The position numbers were made by a program, and so were the translations under genes. The notes beneath the pieces were generated by a model. It was not told where the DNA came from, did no database searches, and saw only the letters and a program-made list of their open reading frames with translations. A DNA stretch of 54,204 nucleotides from Acidimicrobiaceae bacterium. GTDB lineage: Bacteria; Actinomycetota; Acidimicrobiia; Acidimicrobiales; Aldehydirespiratoraceae. Positions 25,063 to 32,290 of this stretch are shown here, one piece after another. Position 1 is the first letter of the stretch; each line of letters starts with the position of its first letter. Where the stretch lies: positions 1 to 54,204 of the forward strand of contig VXWX01000013.1 of the NCBI GenBank assembly GCA_009835735.1, in the 5' to 3' direction.

Positions 25063-25410
25063 ATGAACCCCACCGATCTTGTTGATGCGCAGAACCTTCG
25101 CGACGACATCCCGGAGTTCCAGCCGGGCGACACCGTCCGCGTTCATGTGCGGGTCGTGGAGGGCAACAGAGCCCGCACCCAGGTATTCGAGGGCGTGGTG
25201 ATCCGACGTCAGGGCAGCGGCGTGCGCGAGACCTTCACCGTGCGCAAGGTGAGCTTCGGTGTGGGCGTGGAGCGCACGTTTCCCGTGCACACCCCGGTGA
25301 TCGATCACATCGAACGCATCATCCAGGGCGATGTGCGCCGGGCGAAGCTGTACTACTTGCGCGACCGCGTCGGCAAGGCGGCCAAGGTCAAGGAAAAGCG
25401 CTATCGCTGA
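25063..25410 (+). CDS. rplS: 50S ribosomal protein L19
   Basis: A 115-residue ribosomal protein at the 30S-50S interface. Hallmarks are [28 protein letters not shown] and [16 protein letters not shown]. The ATG at 25063 has GCGGAG about 8-13 bases upstream and matches the usual L19 start ([14 protein letters not shown]). An ATG at 25045 would add six residues and lacks a site. The usual downstream genes lepB and rnhB are missing here. Confidence 0.95.
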   Translation: MNPTDLVDAQNLRDDIPEFQPGDTVRVHVRVVEGNRARTQVFEGVVIRRQGSGVRETFTVRKVSFGVGVERTFPVHTPVIDHIERIIQGDVRRAKLYYLRDRVGKAAKVKEKRYR

Positions 25411-25789
25411 CCCCCAGTCCGGTGCTGCGCATCGGAGTGGCCGGTCGCCGGACCGTTCAAAGCAAGCCCGCGGCGCTTGGGGTGAGCGCAGGGTTGCTCG
25501 CTGGTACCTCGAGGCCGGCTACGAGATCCTGGACCAGAACTGGCGGGTGCGTTCGGGCGAGCTGGACCTGGTCCTGTTCCGGGACGGCGAGATCGTGTTC
25601 TGCGAGGTGAAGGCCCGCCGCTCCGAACGCTACGGCGCGGCCGCGGAGGCGGTGGACCGGCGCAAGCAGCTCAAGATCCGGTCGCTGGCCGTCCAATGGT
25701 TGCAGGCCAACGATCTCCGGGGCCGGGTCCGCTTCGACGTCGCCACCGTCACCGGCGTCGAAGTCGACGTGATCGAGGGCGCGTTCTAG
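25331..25789 (+). CDS. UPF0102 (YraN) family nuclease-fold protein
   Basis: The conserved part (about residues 48-150) reads [22 protein letters not shown], then [27 protein letters not shown]. The E-x-D and E-V-K residues form the PD-(D/E)xK-like site of the YraN family, thought to be linked to DNA processing or competence genes. Between the L19 stop and the start of homology there is no in-frame ATG, GTG or TTG. The only standard start is the ATG at 25331, which overlaps rplS by 80 bases. Either translation starts there, or a frameshift or nonstandard start is involved. comM and dprA lie nearby downstream as usual. Confidence 0.8.
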   Translation: MCAGRSCTTCATASARRPRSRKSAIADPQSGAAHRSGRSPDRSKQARGAWGERRVARWYLEAGYEILDQNWRVRSGELDLVLFRDGEIVFCEVKARRSERYGAAAEAVDRRKQLKIRSLAVQWLQANDLRGRVRFDVATVTGVEVDVIEGAF

Positions 25790-25983
25790 CGCTTGGTGCG
25801 CCGGTCCCAGCATCCCCGGTGCCAGTGCCGTCGCAGGTCCGGCGCCTCGACGGGCACTACGACGTAGTGGCCCGTTCTGGCCGGGATGGTTCGGTTGCAG
25901 TTGGGACAGGTGTAGTCCTTGGTGGCCAGGTAGGACTGGATGAAGCGGACCTCCACCTTGCCAAGGCGCTCCGGTTCGTCCAC
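25786..25983 (-). CDS. Small putative zinc-binding protein
   Basis: A 65-residue protein with a CPNC pair (about residues 26-29) and a later HWHRGCW segment (about 53-59), together giving a plausible Cys/His metal site. It converges with yraN so closely that the two stop codons share the palindrome CTAG. Its GTG start lies 6 bases after the stop of the 36-residue membrane peptide gene on the same strand, so the two are probably one transcript. I do not recognise the family. Strong Cys/His patterning and compact coupling argue that it is real. Confidence 0.6.
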   Translation of the reverse strand: MDEPERLGKVEVRFIQSYLATKDYTCPNCNRTIPARTGHYVVVPVEAPDLRRHWHRGCWDRRTKR

Positions 25984-25989
25984 AGCCGC

Positions 25990-26100
25990 CTATCCCAGGA
26001 GCGCCCAGACCACCAGGCCGATGGCCACCAGCAGTCCCGCGACCACGAAGACAATGTCAGACGGCCGGCGACGGTGTGGACGGGTGGGGTCGAATCCCAT
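25990..26100 (-). CDS. 36-residue single-pass membrane peptide
   Basis: Minus-strand ATG at 26100, stop at 25990. The product begins MGFDPTRPHRRRPSD and continues with one hydrophobic helix (about residues 16-35, ending VVWALLG). The Arg-rich N-terminus predicts a cytoplasmic start with the C-terminus out. It precedes the 65-residue zinc-binding candidate by 6 bases. No clear ribosome binding site precedes the ATG, and the start lies 46 bases from the divergent cytochrome gene. Function unknown. Confidence 0.55.
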   Translation of the reverse strand: MGFDPTRPHRRRPSDIVFVVAGLLVAIGLVVWALLG

Positions 26101-26146
26101 GGCGCAAGTATCGTTGGGCGGCGATCCCCCCGCACTTCTTCGCGCC

Positions 26147-26515
26147 ATGATTCGACGCCGCCGACTTCCGCACCGCCTTCTGCTGGCGGCCGTGATCGTC
26201 GCGATCGCGGCGGCCGGAGCCTGCGCGGCCGATGATGTGCCGGAGGTTCCCGTCGGCCCGGACGGCTTTCCGGACCGGGAGCTCGTGGCGGGGCGACAGG
26301 TCTACATCGACCGCTGCGCCAACTGCCACGGCAACGACGGCGGCGGGGGACGGGGCACGAGGATCTCAGACGGTCGGATGATCACGCAATATCCCAATGT
26401 TGCCGACCAAATCGAGATCATCGCCGACGGGGTTCGGTCCATGCCGGCGTTCGCAGAGGTACTTGATGCCGGAGAGATCACAGCCGTAGTCAGATATACA
26501 CGAGAAGTGCTATAG
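26147..26515 (+). CDS. Exported c-type cytochrome, single heme
   Basis: A 122-residue class I cytochrome c. The signal or anchor sequence is MIRRRR followed by a hydrophobic stretch ending AAAGACA (about residues 1-27); the Cys there is a marginal lipobox. The heme-binding CANCH is near residue 61 and a candidate axial Met lies in RSMPAF near the end. It would carry electrons on the outer face of the membrane. The start is chosen as the ATG directly before the signal sequence. Its place between yraN and comM is unexpected, because lepB/rnhB-type genes are usual in this neighbourhood, and no oxidase or reductase gene is adjacent. Confidence 0.85.
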   Translation: MIRRRRLPHRLLLAAVIVAIAAAGACAADDVPEVPVGPDGFPDRELVAGRQVYIDRCANCHGNDGGGGRGTRISDGRMITQYPNVADQIEIIADGVRSMPAFAEVLDAGEITAVVRYTREVL

Positions 26516-26516
26516 T
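26511..26516 (+). promoter_or_regulatory. Candidate -10 (TATAGT) upstream of comM
   Basis: TATAGT overlaps the last codons of the cytochrome gene in an unusually AT-rich stretch, 94 bases before the comM ATG. A transcript would begin near 26523. The -35 region 17 bases upstream (AGTCAG) is weak. Confidence 0.35.
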
Positions 26517-26609
26517 TCTAATCGGTCGCGCCTGACGCAGGAATGGCCCCACGGCTAGCCACCGGCCGAGTTGACGGTGGCCTCCGCTCCCCGAGCCACG
26601 GAGGCCGCA

Positions 26610-28121
26610 ATGCTCGCTACCGTTCGCTCCGCCACCCTCGTCGGCGTGTGGGGTCACCCCGTGTCGGTGGAGGTCCACGTCGCCGACGGGCTGCCCGGAT
26701 TCACAATCGTCGGCCTGCCCGATGCCTCGTGCCGCGAGGCCCGCGACCGGGTCCGGGCCGCCATCGTGTCCAGCAAGCTCAAGTGGCCTTCGAAGCGCAT
26801 CACGGTCAACCTGGCCCCGAGCGATGTGCCCAAGTCGGGCGCCGGTCTCGATCTGGCTGTGGCCGTGGGCGTGCTCGTCGCCGACGGGCAGCTCGAAGCC
26901 GCGTCGATCGCCGACCTCGGGGTGCTCGGGCAGCTGGGCCTCGACGGGTCGGTGCGGCCGGTGCCGGGGGCGCTGCCCCTGGTCGACGCCATGGACAACT
27001 CGTCGATCGTGGTGGCCGCCCGCGACAGCGGGGTCGCCGAACTGGTGGCCCCCGAACGGGTCCGGCCGGTCAACCACCTCAAGGAAGTGTTCGAAGCGCT
27101 GGCCGGCACTGAGCCCTGGCCCGTTCCGCCCGTCGCTCGAAGCTCACCCCGTCCCGAGCCCGAGCCCGACCTCTCCGACATCGCGGGACAACCGCTGGCC
27201 CGATGGGCGCTGGAGGTGGCCGCCGCCGGCGGGCACCACCTGCTGCTGGTCGGGCCTCCCGGCGCGGGCAAGACCATGCTGGCCCGCCGCCTTGTCGGCG
27301 TGCTGCCGGACCTGTCGCACGAACAGTCCTTGGAGGTCACCCGGGTCCACTCCGCGGCCGGGCTGGCCCTTCCCGACGGCCTGGTCAACCGGCCCCCGTT
27401 CCGGGCGCCCCACCACTCGTCGTCGATGGCTGCGCTGGTGGGCGGGGGCACGGCACGGGCCAGGCCGGGGGAGGTGAGCGCGGCCACCGGCGGCGTGCTG
27501 TTTCTCGACGAGCTCGGGGAGTTCGCACCGTCGGTGCTGGACGCCCTGCGCCAGCCGCTGGAGGAGGGCATGATCCGGGTGGCCCGCTCCCAGGGCATGG
27601 TCGAGCACCCGGCCCGCTTCCTGCTGGTGGCAGCCATGAACCCGTGCCCGTGCGGCGCGGGCGGCACGGTCGGCTGCCGGTGCGCTCCGGGAGCGCTGGC
27701 CCGCTACCAGCGCAGGCTGTCGGGCCCTTTCGTCGACCGCCTCGATCTGGTGGTCCGCGTCGACCGTCCCGATCCGGCCGACCTGCTCGACACCGGGCCG
27801 AGCACCCCCAGCGCCGAGGTCGCCGAACGGGTGGCGGCTGTCCGGGTCCGAGCCCGTCAGCGGGGCGTCGCCAGCAACGGCGAGTTGTCCGGGCCGGACC
27901 TGGAACGGCACGCCCCCATGGACCACGCCGCCACGGAAGTGTTGCGGGCCGCCCTCACCGAAGGACGTCTGAGCGCCAGGGGCCTGCGCCGGGTCCGCAC
28001 AGTGGCCCGCACGATTCGCGACCTTGACGATGGCGGCCACGAACTGCGAGCGACCGACGTGCTTGCGGCTCTCTCGCTCAGGATGCGGCTCGACAGCGCG
28101 GGAGGCCTAGTCCATGGATGA
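26610..28121 (+). CDS. comM: ComM/YifB family Mg-chelatase-like AAA+ ATPase
   Basis: A 503-residue AAA+ protein. The N-terminal YifB domain carries LPGFTIVGLPDASCREARDRVRAA, the Walker A is GPPGAGKT (Lys221), FLDELGEF is the Walker B region, and the NPCPCGAGG cysteine cluster and the Mg-chelatase C-terminal domain follow. ComM of Vibrio is a hexameric helicase that promotes branch migration during natural transformation. The gene is next to dprA, a DNA-uptake partner. ATG 26610 has GGAGG about 6 bases upstream; an in-frame TTG at 26571 is less likely. The stop overlaps the dprA start region. Confidence 0.94.
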   Translation: MLATVRSATLVGVWGHPVSVEVHVADGLPGFTIVGLPDASCREARDRVRAAIVSSKLKWPSKRITVNLAPSDVPKSGAGLDLAVAVGVLVADGQLEAASIADLGVLGQLGLDGSVRPVPGALPLVDAMDNSSIVVAARDSGVAELVAPERVRPVNHLKEVFEALAGTEPWPVPPVARSSPRPEPEPDLSDIAGQPLARWALEVAAAGGHHLLLVGPPGAGKTMLARRLVGVLPDLSHEQSLEVTRVHSAAGLALPDGLVNRPPFRAPHHSSSMAALVGGGTARARPGEVSAATGGVLFLDELGEFAPSVLDALRQPLEEGMIRVARSQGMVEHPARFLLVAAMNPCPCGAGGTVGCRCAPGALARYQRRLSGPFVDRLDLVVRVDRPDPADLLDTGPSTPSAEVAERVAAVRVRARQRGVASNGELSGPDLERHAPMDHAATEVLRAALTEGRLSARGLRRVRTVARTIRDLDDGGHELRATDVLAALSLRMRLDSAGGLVHG

Positions 28122-29286
28122 CGTGACTGCGACGCCGAAGCAGTGGTCGGTGGATGACGGACCCGCGACGCCGAAGGAGCGGGGCGTCTACGCCGCCGCG
28201 TTGGCGTCGTTGCCGCGGGCGACGCCGCGACGGCTCGATCAGCTGCTCCGCAAGCAAGATCCGGCCAAGGTCTGGAAGAAGGTGGAGACAGGCCAGATGG
28301 CCAAGTGGGTGGCCGGCGACGACCTTCACGACATCTGGCGGGACCACGCCCGCGGCACCGACCTCACCGCAATCGCTGCCCAGCTCGAATCACTGGACGC
28401 GTGGGTGACCACGCCGGCCAACATCCAGCATCCGTTCGCCCTCATCTACGACCTCGATCCGGCGCCGATCCTGTTCCGCCGCGGCCGCATGCCCGACCCG
28501 ACGGCGCCGGCCGTGGCCATCGTGGGCACCCGGCGCTGCACCCCCACTGGACGCTCGGTGGCGATGGAGCTGGGTTCGGGCCTGGCCGCAGCCGGTGTGA
28601 CCGTGGTGTCGGGCCTTGCCCTAGGGATAGACGGCGCCGCCCACCGGGGCGCGCTGGCCGCGGACGGCGCACCTGTGGTCGGCGTGGTCGGCAGCGGCCT
28701 CGACGTCGTGTACCCGAGGGGAAACCGCGATCTGTGGGAAGCGGTGAGCGCGGCCGGAACTCTGCTCTCGGAGGCGCCTCTGGGTGCAGAACCGAAGGGT
28801 TGGCGCTTCCCGGCCCGCAACCGGCTGCTGGCGGCCCTCGCCGACGTGGTTGTAGTGGTGGAGTCCAAGCGGGCCGGAGGCTCGATGCACACGGTTGAGG
28901 AGGCCATCCGCCGCGAGGTCACGGTCATGGCCGTGCCCGGCTCGGTGCGAAACCCGGCCGCGGAGGGCACCAACCTGCTGCTGAGCGAGGGCTGTGCGCC
29001 AGTCTGCTCCACCGAGGACGTGCTAGTCGCTTTGGGGCTGACGACCGGCGGTACCATGCTGTCCCGCATCGCGGCGGGCTTGGACCCGCTGCCAGGCCGG
29101 GTGGAAATCGAGACCCTCGACGGGCTCCAGAAAAAGCTGCTCGACCTGCTCGACGACGGCCCCGTGAGCCTCGACGTGCTGGTGCTGCGAGCCGGGTCGC
29201 CCGTGCCGGAGGTGCTGGTGGCCGCCGAGGGCCTTGAGCGCCTGGGCCTGCTGGCCCGGGACGGATCCCGGGTCATGAGGGCGTGA
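28114..29286 (+). CDS. dprA: DNA processing protein DprA
   Basis: Loads RecA on incoming single-stranded DNA during transformation. The 390 residues include an N-terminal SAM-like region and a Rossmann-fold DNA-binding core with IVGTRRCTPTGR (about residues 130-141), VVSGLALGIDGAAHRGAL and the AGGSMHTVEEA block, followed by a C-terminal winged-helix-like domain. The first 20 residues hold a short duplicated segment. The start overlaps comM. In most actinobacteria xerC follows directly; here 2 kb of accessory DNA separates them. Confidence 0.94.
   Translation: MDDVTATPKQWSVDDGPATPKERGVYAAALASLPRATPRRLDQLLRKQDPAKVWKKVETGQMAKWVAGDDLHDIWRDHARGTDLTAIAAQLESLDAWVTTPANIQHPFALIYDLDPAPILFRRGRMPDPTAPAVAIVGTRRCTPTGRSVAMELGSGLAAAGVTVVSGLALGIDGAAHRGALAADGAPVVGVVGSGLDVVYPRGNRDLWEAVSAAGTLLSEAPLGAEPKGWRFPARNRLLAALADVVVVVESKRAGGSMHTVEEAIRREVTVMAVPGSVRNPAAEGTNLLLSEGCAPVCSTEDVLVALGLTTGGTMLSRIAAGLDPLPGRVEIETLDGLQKKLLDLLDDGPVSLDVLVLRAGSPVPEVLVAAEGLERLGLLARDGSRVMRA
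28115..28176 (+). repeat. In-frame 36-base period duplication at the dprA 5' end
   Basis: Two 26-base copies, 28115-28140 and 28151-28176, share TGGATGACG and GCGACGCCGAAG with four changes between. They encode M-D-D-V-T-A-T-P-K and V-D-D-G-P-A-T-P-K, twelve codons apart. Confidence 0.6.
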
Positions 29287-29444
29287 CGCGAATGCCTCGG
29301 AATGCGACCAGCGAGTCCTTGAACTCTTGGGGGAAGCTAGAGAAAGGCAGACGGGGGTCACAACATCAAGGTCAGAACGCACATCTGATGTCACACCATT
29401 ATGGGAAGATGGGCACATGACCGAGATCAGATCACCCAGCGGAC

Positions 29445-29765
29445 GTGGCGTCTAGCGGTGGTTGGGCGAAGAAAATGCATGCCAAGATTCGCATTGAGCG
29501 CATCCGTAGACGGGTGCTGCGTCAAGACTACGGCGGCGAGATGAAAGACCGCAGCACCGTCCGTGTGGCCGCTAGGGTCGTGGAGACCACGGACGGGAAG
29601 GCGCTGCGAGGGAACGTGACCCATCACACCGCTGAGGGTGCTCGGGTGTTCACCGATGGCGCCCGCGCCGACGAGGGACTCCCGAACCGGTCAAGTGTGT
29701 GCCGCTCAGTCGGGGACGGCAAGATCGGCTGGCGGCTCCGGTACCGCGAACTGGTGGCTGCATGA
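29445..29765 (+). pseudogene. IS1595 (ISXO2-like) transposase C-terminal fragment
   Basis: The frame encodes about 106 residues. Residues 33-92 follow the ISXO2-like transposase pattern: MKDRSTVRVAARVVETTD, then G-x-V-x-x-H-T-A-E-G-A-R-V-F-T-D-x-A-R-A-x-x-G-L-P-N and V-x-R-S-V-G-D, with the second catalytic Asp in the VFTDGARA turn. Upstream, GGWAKKMHAK resembles the degenerate remains of the Y-x-G-G-x-x-x-N-x-H region after the first Asp. The first Asp, the zinc ribbon and the terminal N-G-x-E-S-F-W segment are absent, so it cannot be an active transposase. Its stop overlaps the methyltransferase ATG (ATGA), so it might still provide translational coupling. Confidence 0.65.
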
Positions 29766-30583
29766 GAGTCGAGTGCGCCGACAACTTGGCCTTCATGGGG
29801 GCGATTCCTGATGCCTCGGTGCATCTGGTGGTGACGTCACCGCCCTACAACCTCGGCAAGGACTACGAGAGCCGTTCGTCGCTCGACGCCTATCTCGCAT
29901 CGCAAGCCGCTGTTGTGGCAGAGGCAGTGAGGGTGCTACACCCGCGTGGGTCGATCTGTTGGCAGGTGGGCAACTTCGTTGACAACGGCGAGGTCATCCC
30001 ACTCGACGTAGTGCTCTATGACATCTTTGCTAAGCACGACCTCAAGTTGCGAAATCGGATCATCTGGCACTTCGGGCACGGGCTGCACTGCAAGCGGCGC
30101 CTCTCGGGCCGGTACGAGACTGTCAATTGGTGGACGAAGACCGACGATTACACATGGCATCTCGATCCCATCAGGGTGCCTCCAAAATACCCCGGCAAGC
30201 GACACTTCAAAGGACCCAAGGCTGGGGAGTTGTCGTGCAATCCGCTTGGCAAGAACCCGAGCGATGTATGGGAGATCCCCAACGTCAAGAACAACCATCC
30301 TGAGAAGACGATCCACCCCTGCCAGTTCCCGGTCGAGTTGATCGAGCGCCTTGTGCTATCGATGACCGATCCTGGCGACACGGTCTTGGACCCTTACATG
30401 GGTGTAGGATCGGCGGTCATTGCAGCCGAGATGCACGGACGCGTCGGATATGGCTGCGACATAAGCGCGGAATACGTGTCCGTTGCTCGCGAGCGACTCG
30501 ACCGGCTTGCTGAAGGGACCCTGCGAACCCGGCCGATGGGTAAGCCTGTCTACGACCCGAATCTGCCCCGCGGCGGTCACTGA
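29762..30583 (+). CDS. Type II DNA methyltransferase, beta class (N4-cytosine or N6-adenine)
   Basis: Protective methyltransferase of a restriction-modification pair, 273 residues. The order of motifs defines the beta class: catalytic motif IV TSPPYN (Ser26-Pro-Pro-Tyr29) first and the SAM-binding motif DPYMGVGSAV (from Asp210) last. SPPY is most common in N4-cytosine enzymes such as M.BamHI and M.BglII. The middle (about residues 115-165) is the likely target-recognition region. Its stop overlaps the endonuclease start (TGATG), so enzyme ratios may be set by coupling. Base composition and codon use are less GC-rich than the flanking housekeeping genes, which points to transfer. Confidence 0.9.
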   Translation: MRVECADNLAFMGAIPDASVHLVVTSPPYNLGKDYESRSSLDAYLASQAAVVAEAVRVLHPRGSICWQVGNFVDNGEVIPLDVVLYDIFAKHDLKLRNRIIWHFGHGLHCKRRLSGRYETVNWWTKTDDYTWHLDPIRVPPKYPGKRHFKGPKAGELSCNPLGKNPSDVWEIPNVKNNHPEKTIHPCQFPVELIERLVLSMTDPGDTVLDPYMGVGSAVIAAEMHGRVGYGCDISAEYVSVARERLDRLAEGTLRTRPMGKPVYDPNLPRGGH

Positions 30584-31194
30584 TGCAGATGGTGGAGACG
30601 TATTCGCACTTGAATGGCCTGGAATACCTCCTTGTCCACCGGCGAGCGCTGTGGGACGAGGTGCGGGAGGTGATTGCGGGGGTTGACGCCGAGGCATGTA
30701 AGACGAAGGTCTCGAAGGAGCAGCGCAGCTACGGCGTGAAGTTCTACTCGCCGGGGGACATGAATAAGGCGTTTACGACTGGATTCAAGGCTCGTCACTG
30801 GGCTGAGCGCCGCAATACCTTCTGGGTCACCGCTGACGCGAATCTGCTTCGGAGCATCTATGGGCTCACCGCTGACCAGCAGCACGATGCTATCGAGGCG
30901 GCAGGCCATGACCCCATCCAGTCCTACAACCAGACGGACTTCGTCAAGGAACGCATCGCTGTTGAGGTGCAGTTCGGAAAATACGCCTTTGTCGCTCACG
31001 ACCTCTTCGTGAAGCATCTCAGCTTCTACGTTTCCGACATCATCGATGTGGGCATAGAGATACTGCCCATGAAGTCGCTGGAGCGACAGATGTCCTCCGG
31101 TGTGCCCTACTACGAGCGCGACCTACTGAATGTCATCCGTCAAGGCCGAAGTGTGCCCGCCGTTCCGCTTGTGCTGATCGGCGTTGCGCCATGA
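30583..31194 (+). CDS. BglII/BamHI-family type II restriction endonuclease
   Basis: A 203-residue homodimeric-type endonuclease (BglII itself has 223). The segment QTDFVKERIAVEVQFGKY contains Asp119, Glu128 and Gln130, the same spacing as BglII Asp84, Glu93 and Gln95, its Mg2+ site. Further family blocks are IDVGIEILPMKSLERQMSSG (about residues 154-173) and VPLVLIGVAP at the end. The partner methyltransferase is directly upstream. Recognition is probably a six-base palindrome with a central GATC, as in AGATCT or GGATCC, but this cannot be decided from sequence alone. No controller (C) protein gene is visible. Confidence 0.87.
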   Translation: MQMVETYSHLNGLEYLLVHRRALWDEVREVIAGVDAEACKTKVSKEQRSYGVKFYSPGDMNKAFTTGFKARHWAERRNTFWVTADANLLRSIYGLTADQQHDAIEAAGHDPIQSYNQTDFVKERIAVEVQFGKYAFVAHDLFVKHLSFYVSDIIDVGIEILPMKSLERQMSSGVPYYERDLLNVIRQGRSVPAVPLVLIGVAP

Positions 31195-31227
31195 GACCAA
31201 GAGACCTCGACATAGATCCGGAAACCC

Positions 31228-31368
31228 ATGGAGCGTCCGCTGCCAGCGCCGACCCCTGACATGCCCGAGAACATTGCCCGTGCCGTCTTCACTAGCCCGC
31301 CGAAGATCCGGATGACGGGCACGACCTCGAAGGCAGCTACCACGGCTAACTCGATGTCTGGTTACTGA
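31228..31368 (+). CDS. Short accessory frame, possibly a truncated small protein
   Basis: A 46-residue frame whose middle, PDMPENIARAVFTSPPK, resembles a short motif often seen in small proteins of mobile regions (P-E-x-I-A-R-A-x-x-x-x-P-P-K). The tail after that motif is low-complexity Thr/Ala/Ser, which suggests a frameshift. It ends TGATG, overlapping the xerC start, so it could couple translation of xerC. It could also be noncoding debris of the island. Confidence 0.35.
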   Translation: MERPLPAPTPDMPENIARAVFTSPPKIRMTGTTSKAATTANSMSGY

Positions 31369-32279
31369 TGTCGATCAGACCCAAGGACCAAGAGCGGGTT
31401 GCGGACGAATGGGGTCTGGAAGCGTGGCTCGACTCGTTGAGCGGCGTGGCCGACTCCACCCGGGCCGTGTACGCACGCGACGCGGCCGCGGCCGTGCAGT
31501 GGCTCGAGGAGGCGGGTGCGGCTGGCCCTTCGGCGGTGGACCGGCGGACTCTGCGCCGTTACCTGGCCGAGCTGGGCGTCAATCGCTACGCGGCCCGCAC
31601 TATCAGCCGCAAGGTCTCGGTGCTGCGACGCTACTTCGACTGGGCCCGCCGCACCGGCCGTGTGGGCACCGACCCCACGCTCGGGCTGGCCCCGCCCAGA
31701 GGGCCGTCGAAGCTGCCGCAGGTGCTCAAGGACGACCAGATAGACACGCTCATCGAGAAGCCGGCCCGAGCCGGGGACGACGAGGCCCGCGACGCCCGCG
31801 ATCTGGCCATCGTCGAACTGCTCTACGGAAGCGGCCTGCGGGTGAGCGAGCTGTGCGGCCTGCGCCACGAGGACTTGGACCTGGCTCAAGCCCAGGTTCG
31901 AGTGTGGGGCAAGGGCTCCAAGCAGCGCCTGGTTCCCCTCAGCGATCCGGCAGCGGCCGCGCTGCGTGCCTGGCTAGAGGATCATCGTGCTTCGTTCGTT
32001 GCCAACGACACTCCGGCCGACCCGGTCTTCCTCAACCAGCGGGGCCGGGCCATGACGCCCCGCGACGTGCGCCGGGTCATCGACCGCCGCAGCGTGGTGC
32101 CGACCCATCCGCACGCCCTGCGCCACACCTTCGCCACCCACCTGCTCGACGGCGGCGCGGACCTACGGGCCGTGCAGGAACTGCTGGGCCACGCCGACAT
32201 CGCCAGCACCCAGATCTACACCCACGTCAGCCGAGAGCGCCTGCGCGAAGTGCACCGGTCATCGCACCCTAGGGCCTAG
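31368..32279 (+). CDS. xerC: Tyrosine recombinase XerC/XerD
   Basis: Resolves chromosome dimers at dif. The 303 residues have an N-terminal SAM-like core-binding domain (about 10-100) and a catalytic domain with Arg158 (GSGLRVSEL), His249 and Arg252 (HALRHTFATHLL), His275 (LLGHAD) and the nucleophile Tyr284 (TQIYTHVS). All catalytic residues are present. I name it xerC from synteny: the yraN-comM-dprA-xerC order is the actinobacterial one. Sequence alone would also fit XerD. The ATG overlaps the stop of a short accessory frame. Confidence 0.9.
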   Translation: MSIRPKDQERVADEWGLEAWLDSLSGVADSTRAVYARDAAAAVQWLEEAGAAGPSAVDRRTLRRYLAELGVNRYAARTISRKVSVLRRYFDWARRTGRVGTDPTLGLAPPRGPSKLPQVLKDDQIDTLIEKPARAGDDEARDARDLAIVELLYGSGLRVSELCGLRHEDLDLAQAQVRVWGKGSKQRLVPLSDPAAAALRAWLEDHRASFVANDTPADPVFLNQRGRAMTPRDVRRVIDRRSVVPTHPHALRHTFATHLLDGGADLRAVQELLGHADIASTQIYTHVSRERLREVHRSSHPRA

Positions 32280-32290
32280 TTTGTTCGCTG

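Larger units (their letters stand above)
29287..31367 (+). mobile_element. Accessory island: transposase remnant plus type II restriction-modification genes
   Basis: About 2.1 kb between dprA and xerC, two genes that are normally neighbours. It contains a decayed IS1595-type transposase end, a beta-class DNA methyltransferase, a BglII-like endonuclease and a short degenerate-looking frame. The stretch 29287-29444 holds no gene; it is visibly richer in A/T than the flanks and carries ACATCA and TGATGT as a weak inverted pair. I could not find clear terminal inverted repeats or a target-site duplication, so the exact borders are uncertain. Confidence 0.6.
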
